A stretch of 29,473 bases of DNA, from positions 1-29,473 of the forward strand of contig CAZCKC010000026.1 of NCBI GenBank assembly GCA_964499235.1, given 5' to 3'. The position numbers and the translations under genes are program-made. The DNA is from JAFGRR01 sp964499235 (GTDB lineage: Bacteria; Planctomycetota; Phycisphaerae; UBA1845; Fen-1342). Under the pieces are notes generated by a model. The model made no database searches, had not been told where the DNA came from, and worked only from the letters and a program-made list of their open reading frames with translations. Below, piece after piece: positions 22,865 to 29,473 of the stretch (positions within the stretch are counted from its first letter, which is position 1; each line of letters begins with the position of its first letter).

Positions 22865-24895
22865 ATGCGTCAGGAAATAGCCGCCACAACCATGCAGGAA
22901 CTTCGCGGGCTGCTCCTGCGCTGGGCGTTCGTCTTGGCCGCGCTCGGCGTCTTTGCGGTCTGGGCGACGTGGCGCCTGGCGACCGCCGCCGAGCGGCTGC
23001 CGTCGGCCGGAACGCCAGCCGCCCCGACGAGCGGCCACGAGCAGGGACATCAACACGCCCGGGCGGCCGGCCCGCGTGGCGCGGAGCAGGCCTGGTACCG
23101 CTGCACGATGCCCGCGTGCGGTGATCAGGGCAGCCCCGTCAAGGGCAGCCGCTGCCCGGTCTGCGGAATGAAGCGCGAACGCGTGGACACCGGGGGCGGC
23201 GACACCGGTGATTACGAGATCACGCTCAGCGAGCGCGCCCGCCGGCTGGCCGAGGTCGAGACCGGACCCGCCGCCGAACGGCTGCTCTTCAAGCGTCTTC
23301 GTACCGTCGGGCGGGTTGGGTACGACGAGACCCGCTACAAGCTGGTCAGCGCCTGGGTCGGCGGCCGTATCGACCAGCTCTTCGCCGACTTCACCGGCAT
23401 GACCGTCAGCCAGGGCGACCACCTGGTCGCGATCTACAGTCCGGAGCTGCTGTCGGCGCAGGAGGAGTATCTGCAGTCTTTACGCGCTACGCGTGGCCGC
23501 GACGATGCACAATCGACTGTCGCGCGGCGCAGTGGCGCGCAGGTCTTGGCGGCCGCCCGCCGCAAGCTCGAATTGCTCGGCATTACCGCTGCACAGATTG
23601 ATGCGGTCGAGCAGTCCGGCCAGCCGCAGACGCACCTCGTCGTGCACGCGCCGATCGGCGGCACGATCGTGAAGAAGCAGGCGATCGAGGGCATGTACGT
23701 CCAGACCGGCGATGTGCTCTACACGATCGCGGACCTGACGCACCTGTGGCTGCTCGTCGATCTCTACGAGGCCGACCTGCCGTGGGTCAAGCCGTTCCAG
23801 GACGTCCGCGTCACGACACGCTCGCTGCCGGGCGAAGTGTTTACCGGCCAGATCGTCTTCATCGAGCCCAAGCTCGATCCGCAGACCCGCACCGTGCAGG
23901 TCCGGATCCACGTCGAGAATCCGGCCCTGCGGCTCAAGCCCGATATGTGGGTGACCGCTCGGATCGACGCCGGCCTCGCCCGCGGCGGACGCGGTGCGGT
24001 CCCGGCCCCGGATGGTGATTTCGCCTGTCCCATGCACACGTGGGAAACCGCGGACACGCCCGCCGCCTGCCCGGTCTGCGAGATGGACATGGTGCGGCTG
24101 GAAGACTTGCCGCAGTACACGCCGCCGACGAACCCCGTCCCGGTACTCTCCGTCCCACGCGGCGCGGTCATGCAGACCGGGGAGCGCGCGCTCGTTTACG
24201 TCGAGACCGCGCCGGGCACCTACCGCGGCGTCGAAGTGACCGTGGGCCCCCTCGCACGCGCCGCCGACGGGCGCGAGTTCTATCCGATCCTCAGCGGCCT
24301 CAGCGGCGGCGAAGCCGTTGTCACCCGCGGCAACTTCGCGATCGACAGCCAGATGCAGCTCGCGGGCAAGCCGAGCCTGTTCACCGCCCGCGGGCTGGCC
24401 GACGCGGAATCGGTCGCGCGTACGGACCTGACCGACGAGGCGGAACTCGTCCATCCGACGACAGAACCGCCCGCCATCACCCAGACCCACTGCCCCGTCA
24501 TGGGCAGCGCGATCAACCCCGAGGTCTTTATCGAGTACAAGGGCGTCAAGGTCTACTTCTGCTGCTGGGGCTGCGATGACAAGCTCCTGAACGAGCCCGA
24601 GAAGTACATCCCCAAGCTGCCGGCGTCCGTCCAGCAACGCATCCGCGCTGCCGACGCCCCGGAATCGCCCGCCCCCGCAGCGGCAGCAGAGATCGAACAG
24701 ACGACCTGCCCCGTGATGGACGGCGAAATCGACCCGACCGTCCACACCGATTACCACGGCGTCCGCGTGTATTTCTGCTGCCCGCCCTGCATTCCGACGT
24801 TCGAGGCCGACCCCCAGCAATACATTGCGGAGCTGCCGGTGGCGATTCAGGAACGCATCGCCCGCGCGACAGCCGAGGAGGCCGACGGTGATTAG
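22865..24895 (+). CDS. CusB-like RND adaptor with four metal-binding modules
   Basis: A 676-residue periplasmic adaptor (membrane fusion protein) of the CusB group. After an N-terminal helix (18-40) comes a His-rich stretch (GHEQGHQHAR) and a heavy-metal-binding module at 78-104 (YRCTMPACGD, CPVCGMK). The barrel-sandwich lipoyl and hairpin parts follow at about 145-320. A second module of the same kind, FACPMHTWETADTPAACPVC with EMDMV, is inserted at 387-410, inside the beta-barrel region. Two YHS/TRASH-like domains end the protein: CPVMG (543) with FCCWGC (566-570), and CPVMD (615) with FCCPPC (638-642). Typical CusB proteins are about 400 residues with none or one of these modules. It would join the pump to TolC and likely captures Cu(I) or Ag(I). 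GGAG precedes the ATG at 22865. Confidence 0.92.
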   Translation: MRQEIAATTMQELRGLLLRWAFVLAALGVFAVWATWRLATAAERLPSAGTPAAPTSGHEQGHQHARAAGPRGAEQAWYRCTMPACGDQGSPVKGSRCPVCGMKRERVDTGGGDTGDYEITLSERARRLAEVETGPAAERLLFKRLRTVGRVGYDETRYKLVSAWVGGRIDQLFADFTGMTVSQGDHLVAIYSPELLSAQEEYLQSLRATRGRDDAQSTVARRSGAQVLAAARRKLELLGITAAQIDAVEQSGQPQTHLVVHAPIGGTIVKKQAIEGMYVQTGDVLYTIADLTHLWLLVDLYEADLPWVKPFQDVRVTTRSLPGEVFTGQIVFIEPKLDPQTRTVQVRIHVENPALRLKPDMWVTARIDAGLARGGRGAVPAPDGDFACPMHTWETADTPAACPVCEMDMVRLEDLPQYTPPTNPVPVLSVPRGAVMQTGERALVYVETAPGTYRGVEVTVGPLARAADGREFYPILSGLSGGEAVVTRGNFAIDSQMQLAGKPSLFTARGLADAESVARTDLTDEAELVHPTTEPPAITQTHCPVMGSAINPEVFIEYKGVKVYFCCWGCDDKLLNEPEKYIPKLPASVQQRIRAADAPESPAPAAAAEIEQTTCPVMDGEIDPTVHTDYHGVRVYFCCPPCIPTFEADPQQYIAELPVAIQERIARATAEEADGD

Positions 24896-27800
24896 CGGCC
24901 TGATCCGGCTCTTTTTGTCGACCCCGTTGCTGGCGTTGCTCCTGGCGGGCGGGCTGGCGGTCTTTGGTTGGCGGGCGTTCGAGCAGAACCCCAAGGACGC
25001 CCTGCCCGACATCGCCGAGAACCAGGTCATCGTCTTCAGCGAATGGATGGGCCGCAGCCCTAAGGACGTCGACGAGCAGGTGACCTATCCGCTGACGGTC
25101 GCCCTCCAGGGCGTGCCCGAAGTCCGCGAGATCCGCGCCACCAGCGGCTTCGGTTGGTCGATCGTTTACGTGGTGTTTCAAGATGATGCCGAGTTCTACT
25201 GGGCGCGCAGCCGCGTCCTGGAACGCCTCAACGTCGCCCAAAGCCAGCTGCCGGCCGGCGTCACGCCGCGGCTCGGACCCGACGCGACCGCCCTCGGCCA
25301 GGTCTTCTGGTACACCGTCGAGAACGGCTGGTATTCTCCCGATCGCCCGGGCCTGCGGTTCACGGCCGCCGGCGTGCTCACCGCGGCCTCACGCGACGCG
25401 CTGCTCGAAAGCGACCCGGATCTGGCGCCCCAGCTCGACGCCGCCGAGCCGTACATCGACCCCGTCAGCGGCACCCCGCTGGTCTTCAGCCGGCTGCCGC
25501 TGGACCGCCTCCGCAGCATCCAGGACTTCGACGTCAAGCTGGCCCTCGAGAGCGTCGAAGGGGTCAGCGAGGTCGCCAGCGTCGGTGGCTTCGTGCGGCA
25601 GTACCAGGTCGACGTGAACCCCGAGGCGCTCCGCGCGTTCAACGCCCCGCTCGCCAAGCTCGTCGCCGCGCTCGCGAACGCCAACATCGACGTCGGCGCC
25701 AAGGTCATCGAAGAAAACGGCATGGAGATCCTTGTCCGCGGCATCGGCTTCCTCGGCGGACAACAGCGCAGCGCTGCCGAGCGCGCCGCCCGCGAAGACG
25801 CCGTGATCGCGGACCTCGAGAACATCGTCATCCATGCGGAAAACGGCACACCAGTGCATGTGCACCAGGTGGCGACCGTCTCGGTCGGCCCGGACTTTCG
25901 CCGCGGCGCGCTCGACAAGATGGGCGCCGAAGTGGTCGGCGGCTGCGTGACGATGCGCTTTGGCGAGAACCCGCTCGGTGTAATCGAACGCGTCAAGGAC
26001 AAGATCGCCGTCGTCGAGCGCGGCCTGCCGCCGGGCGTGCGCATCAATGCGTTCTACGATCGCACTGAGCTGATCCACGAGACGATGGCGACCCTGACCA
26101 CGGCGCTCACCCAGGAGCTGCTTATCACCGTGGTGGCCGTCGTCCTGTTCCTGCTCCACTTCCGCAGCAGCCTCGTCATCGCCGTCACCCTGCCGCTCGC
26201 CGTGCTGTTCGCGTTCATCTGCATGCAGGCCCTGCGGCTGCCGAGCAACATCATGAGCCTCGCCGGCATCGCTATCGCCATCGGCACGATGGTCGACATG
26301 GGCATCATCATGCTGGAAAACATCTACCAGTACCTCACCGACCACCGCGACGACTACACCCGCATCGAAACCGACGACCGCGGCCAGCGGCGCGAAGTGA
26401 TCGACCACGCCAGGCGCGGGCAATACGTCGCCCAGGCGGCCACCGAGGTCGGCCCGGCCATCCTCACCGCCATCAGCACCACCGTGATCTCGTTCATCCC
26501 GGTCTTCTTCCTGGAAGGCCAGGCCGCCAAGCTCTTCACCCCGCTCGCCTGGACCAAGACATTCTGCATGGTCGGCGCAGTGATCCTGGCGCTGACCGTC
26601 GTGCCGCCGCTGGCCGCGCTGCTGCTACGCAGCCGCCGGATCGGCTGGGCAACCGCCCTGACCACCGCGCTGCTTTCCGGCGCCAGCGTCGCTGCCAGTT
26701 GGTGGTTCGCCGATCGGTTCCATCCTGCGGTCGGCGACTTTACGGCCTACGTCGAAGGATATCTCGACTGGTCAACTGCGGCGGCCGCGGCGGCCGCAGG
26801 AGCGGGTGTCGCGTTGCTCGTGCTGGTCATCCTCCGCGAACGCATCCGCCCAATCGAGCAGAACCCGACGAGCCGCTTCATCCACTGGGTCTACGAGCCC
26901 ACGCTGCGCTGGGTCCTGCATCACAAGGCGCTCTTCCTGGCTGTCCCCCTGGCGCTCGTCGTCTGGGGCCTGTCCGTCTGGCTCGGGTGGGGCGTGGTGC
27001 TCGGCCCGCTCCTCTGGCCGCTGGAGCAGCTTGGCCTCTCTCCGCGGCAGTGGACGGCAGCATGGGGACTCCATCTCGCCCTGGCCGGGGTGGTCGGTTT
27101 CGTGATTCTGCCGCTGCTCTTCGACTCGGTCCGCATTGGGCTGGGCGTGCTGTGGCCGCGCGGCAGCGCGCCCGCCTGGCTGACCTGGGCGCGCCGCGCC
27201 CTGGCGGTGATGACCTTCGTCGCCGCCGCCCTCGCGTTCGAGCGCGCCGGTGTCGTCTCCGGAAACGAGCGTGTGCTTGGGGCCGTGCTCGGCCCGCCGC
27301 CCACCGCCTCGTTCCAGGACTACAAGCCGCTCGCAGCGTTGGCCGGCGACCAGGGCATCGGGCAGGAGTTCATGCCCCCGCTCGACGAGGGCGACTTCCT
27401 TTACATGCCCAGCGTCTTGCCGGCCGGCTCGATCAACACCGTCATGGACGTCATGCAGAAACAGGACGTGCAGTTCGCCCAGATCCCGGAGGTCGAGCTC
27501 GTCGTCGGCAAGCTCGGCCGCATCGAGTCACCCCTTGACCCGGCCCCCGTCGGGATGCTGGAGACCATGATCCTGCTGAAGCCGCGCGATCAATGGCCGG
27601 TGATCGACGATCCGGAGTTCGCAGGCCGGCGGCGAAAACGCGCGATGGACGAGATCTGGCAGGACATCAAGGCCGCGGGACGGTTTCCGGGCGTCCTGCC
27701 GTCGGTCGAGCTGCAACCGATCCGCACCCGTGTCGAGATGCTCAGCACGGGTCTCACGGCCAAGATCGGGATCAAGATCTACGGTGACAGCATCGCGCGG

Positions 27801-28955
27801 TGCGAGGAACTGGCCGTCCAGCTCGAGCAGCTCCTGCGCGAGCGCCTCGACAACGCTCAAGCAATCAACGCTGTCCGCATCAGTGGCAAGCCCTACCTCG
27901 AGTTCCGCATCGACCGCGCGGCGATCGCCCGCTACGGCGTCAACATCGCCGACGTCCAGCAGATCATCGAGGTCGCCATCGGCGGCAAGAACCTGACCAC
28001 GACCTACGAAGGCCTCGACCGCTACCCCGTCCGCATCCGCTACCAGCGCGAGCTGCGCGACGAAGTGCCCGACCTCGAACGGATCCTCGTGCCCACGCCG
28101 GCCGGCGCCCAGATCCCCATCGCCCACGTAGCCGACATCGAGCGCGTCACCGGTCCGATGAGCGTCCGCCGTGAGGGGGCCAAGTACGTCAGCTACGTCA
28201 CCATGAGCAACCAGGGAATCGACGAGACGACGCTCGTCCGCAACGGGCAGCGCATCATCGACGATGCGCTGATCAACGGCGAGCTCGAGCTGCCCGAGGG
28301 CTATTACCTGCGCTGGGCCGGCAGCTACGAGCGGAACCTTCGCGCCAAGAACCGGCTGGCGATCCTCGTGCCGCTGGTGCTGGTCATCAACTTCCTGTTG
28401 ATCTACCTGCAGTTCAAGCGCTGGCCGCTGACGCTGGTGATCTTTTTGGCGATCCCGGTCGCGTTCTCGGGTGGGTTTATCCTGCTTGACTGGTGGCCGC
28501 AGATCCAGGACGGGCTCTACACGGCCGGCGTGATGGACCGTCCGTTCCCCGGCGACAACATGTACCTGACCGTGGCCGTGTGGGTCGGCTTCATCGCGCT
28601 GTTCGGCATCGCGGTGGACGACGGGATCGTCATCGGCACGTATCTCGACCAGACGTTCAGCCGCAGCAAGATCACGCGCTACGAGGAGATCGAGGAGCGT
28701 GTCGTCCGCGCCGGCCTGCGGCGGATTCGACCCGCCCTGATGACCACCGTTACCACCTTGGCCGCGTTGCTGCCGGTCTTACTGACCACGGGCCGCGGCA
28801 GCGACGTGATGATGCCGATGGCGCTGCCGGTTTTCGGCGGGATGTTCGTGGCGCTCGTGACGATCCTGGTGGTGCCGACGTGTTACTGTGGGATCAAGCA
28901 GGCGAAATGGAAGCTGGGCCTGCCCGACCGGGACTTCGAGCGGCCAGTGCCATGA
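24888..28955 (+). CDS. CusA-like heavy-metal RND efflux pump
   Basis: A 1355-residue inner-membrane pump of the heavy-metal RND group. Its core matches CusA: NPKDALPDIAENQVIVFSEW near the N-terminus, the helix 4 motif GIAIAIGTMVDMGIIMLENI with proton-relay Asp470, EFMPPLDEGDFLYMPS with the Met of the substrate path, LGRIESPLDPAPVGMLET, and the C-terminal FGIAVDDGIVIGTYLDQTF. It is about 300 residues longer than E. coli CusA. The extra length is chiefly two hydrophobic insertions, between about residues 582 and 645 and between 700 and 815, adding perhaps four helices, plus about 50 residues in the first porter domain. The start is GTG at 24888, overlapping the adaptor stop by eight bases, with AGGAGG seven bases upstream. 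The substrate is likely Cu(I)/Ag(I), though related metals are possible. Confidence 0.94.
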   Translation: MISGLIRLFLSTPLLALLLAGGLAVFGWRAFEQNPKDALPDIAENQVIVFSEWMGRSPKDVDEQVTYPLTVALQGVPEVREIRATSGFGWSIVYVVFQDDAEFYWARSRVLERLNVAQSQLPAGVTPRLGPDATALGQVFWYTVENGWYSPDRPGLRFTAAGVLTAASRDALLESDPDLAPQLDAAEPYIDPVSGTPLVFSRLPLDRLRSIQDFDVKLALESVEGVSEVASVGGFVRQYQVDVNPEALRAFNAPLAKLVAALANANIDVGAKVIEENGMEILVRGIGFLGGQQRSAAERAAREDAVIADLENIVIHAENGTPVHVHQVATVSVGPDFRRGALDKMGAEVVGGCVTMRFGENPLGVIERVKDKIAVVERGLPPGVRINAFYDRTELIHETMATLTTALTQELLITVVAVVLFLLHFRSSLVIAVTLPLAVLFAFICMQALRLPSNIMSLAGIAIAIGTMVDMGIIMLENIYQYLTDHRDDYTRIETDDRGQRREVIDHARRGQYVAQAATEVGPAILTAISTTVISFIPVFFLEGQAAKLFTPLAWTKTFCMVGAVILALTVVPPLAALLLRSRRIGWATALTTALLSGASVAASWWFADRFHPAVGDFTAYVEGYLDWSTAAAAAAAGAGVALLVLVILRERIRPIEQNPTSRFIHWVYEPTLRWVLHHKALFLAVPLALVVWGLSVWLGWGVVLGPLLWPLEQLGLSPRQWTAAWGLHLALAGVVGFVILPLLFDSVRIGLGVLWPRGSAPAWLTWARRALAVMTFVAAALAFERAGVVSGNERVLGAVLGPPPTASFQDYKPLAALAGDQGIGQEFMPPLDEGDFLYMPSVLPAGSINTVMDVMQKQDVQFAQIPEVELVVGKLGRIESPLDPAPVGMLETMILLKPRDQWPVIDDPEFAGRRRKRAMDEIWQDIKAAGRFPGVLPSVELQPIRTRVEMLSTGLTAKIGIKIYGDSIARCEELAVQLEQLLRERLDNAQAINAVRISGKPYLEFRIDRAAIARYGVNIADVQQIIEVAIGGKNLTTTYEGLDRYPVRIRYQRELRDEVPDLERILVPTPAGAQIPIAHVADIERVTGPMSVRREGAKYVSYVTMSNQGIDETTLVRNGQRIIDDALINGELELPEGYYLRWAGSYERNLRAKNRLAILVPLVLVINFLLIYLQFKRWPLTLVIFLAIPVAFSGGFILLDWWPQIQDGLYTAGVMDRPFPGDNMYLTVAVWVGFIALFGIAVDDGIVIGTYLDQTFSRSKITRYEEIEERVVRAGLRRIRPALMTTVTTLAALLPVLLTTGRGSDVMMPMALPVFGGMFVALVTILVVPTCYCGIKQAKWKLGLPDRDFERPVP

Positions 28956-28999
28956 TGGGATTCTGAGGATGTTGCGCCGTTGTCCGTGAGGAGATGACC

Positions 29000-29086
29000 A
29001 TGCGGTTTTTCGACCTGTTCACGATCTTCTTTGCCCAATTGCTGGAGTTCCTTTTCGGATTGCTGAGCTCCGCGGTTGGAACATGA
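29000..29086 (+). CDS. 28-residue hydrophobic small protein
   Basis: An open frame of 28 residues, almost entirely hydrophobic and rich in Phe and Leu (MRFFDLFTIFFAQ, then LLEFLFGLLSSAVGT), with one Asp and one Glu. It is preceded by GAGGAG seven bases from the ATG and begins 44 bases after the pump stop. It could be a single-span membrane peptide that modulates the pump, as small proteins do for other RND transporters such as AcrZ with AcrB, though there is no sequence likeness. No homolog is known to me. The strong ribosome binding site, codon-like composition and operon position are the support. Confidence 0.55.
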   Translation: MRFFDLFTIFFAQLLEFLFGLLSSAVGT

Positions 29087-29473
29087 AGTTGCTGGCATTT
29101 CGCGGCGCGGCCGCCAGCGCTTTCTCAGTGGTTTTCAATCGCGCGCCGCCGGTCGGTGGCGCAGACCACCCGGATGGTGCCGAGCGACCGGTGCCGGATC
29201 GCGGCCTGGGCCACGAGGAAGCGGAGCCGGGCGGTTGCAGCGGGCAAACGCGGCGGCAGCGCGGCGGGCTTCGCGGCGCGCCGGGTTGGGGGATTTAGTT
29301 GTCAAAGATCCGCTCCGGTGCCGGTCCAGTGGGGTCGGGTGGCGTGGAGGGTTCCGACTTCGGACGGGGTTGTCAGTCTCCCAGGTTGAAACCTGGGGCA
29401 CCCGTCGTTGGTGGAAGCCCTCGGGGCCCGACTTGGTCTGCCGGCCGCGGCCTCGGTGTTAACCGGCGTGAAT
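29087..29473. other. Terminal stretch without a supported gene
   Basis: No gene is supported in the last 387 bases. A frame starting at 29083, overlapping the small peptide stop, is low in complexity and resembles nothing. The notable element is a hairpin at 29380-29397 (CCCAGGT, loop TGAA, ACCTGGG). The contig ends without adapter sequence. Confidence 0.5.
29380..29397. repeat. Perfect hairpin with 7-bp stem
   Basis: CCCAGGT and ACCTGGG flank the tetraloop TGAA. Without a T-run on the plus strand it is not an intrinsic terminator; it may be one unit of a dispersed palindromic repeat, which needs other copies in the genome to confirm. Confidence 0.45.

Noticed and set aside
21377..23422. 681-codon frame on the minus strand
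   Set aside because: It is fully antisense to the TolC-like and adaptor genes, both of which have clear domains and ribosome binding sites.
29083..29298. 71-codon frame overlapping the stop of the 28-residue peptide
   Set aside because: The ATGA overlap is suggestive, but the product is low in complexity, Gly/Arg/Pro-rich and unlike any protein I know.

Overview
The window is a high-GC bacterial contig of 29.5 kb, most likely from a metagenome. No rRNA or tRNA gene is visible to fix the taxonomy. The very long CusA with extra membrane helices, the FYGW-type MFS carrier, the cysteine-rich small protein and the large octaheme cytochrome look most like Planctomycetota or a related lineage, but this is an impression. 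The first 47 bases are not biological: they match the Illumina TruSeq index-19 adapter.

Positions 114-8743 (minus strand) form an arsenic island of ten tightly packed genes in two transcription units. The upstream unit starts at an ArsR repressor (8743) and continues with an ArsP-type permease, a 77-residue ArsE-like thioredoxin, a DGC-domain zinc-binding protein, a membrane-anchored octaheme cytochrome c, ArsF and ArsG. The second unit, with its own promoter, is arsR-arsM-acr3. Together they can be read as expulsion of organoarsenicals (ArsP-like and ArsG permeases), reduction of nitro- or pentavalent aromatic arsenicals (ArsE/ArsF, perhaps fed with electrons by the cytochrome), methylation of As(III) (ArsM) and As(III) extrusion (ACR3). 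The cytochrome inside an arsEFG-type operon is the most unusual item.

Positions 8762-9530 hold no convincing gene, but contain a promoter and a leader of about 440 nt with two hairpins before a DEAD-box RNA helicase and a DksA-like zinc-finger protein (9531-11136). Next come a macro-domain protein, a hicBA toxin-antitoxin pair and a spermidine-synthase-like gene (minus strand, 11146-13402). A 194-bp diverged copy of the 3' end of the spermidine-synthase-like gene lies on the far side of hicBA. A 12-bp inverted repeat brackets this block, so it looks like an inserted or rearranged module.

Positions 13674-20399 (plus strand) carry housekeeping and envelope genes: a GT39/ArnT-like glycosyltransferase, an MFS carrier, a GT-C-like multispanning protein and peptide chain release factor 3 (prfC).

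Positions 20815-29086 (plus strand) form a heavy-metal efflux operon. It has a clear promoter, a small cysteine-rich exported protein, a TolC-like outer-membrane factor, a CusB-like adaptor with four putative metal-binding modules, a 1355-residue CusA-like RND pump and a 28-residue hydrophobic peptide with a strong ribosome binding site. The last 390 bases hold only a hairpin. The best promoters (before both arsR genes and the cysteine-rich gene) place transcription at or within a few bases of the start codon and those genes lack a Shine-Dalgarno sequence, whereas internal genes mostly have one. This suggests leaderless initiation at operon heads.
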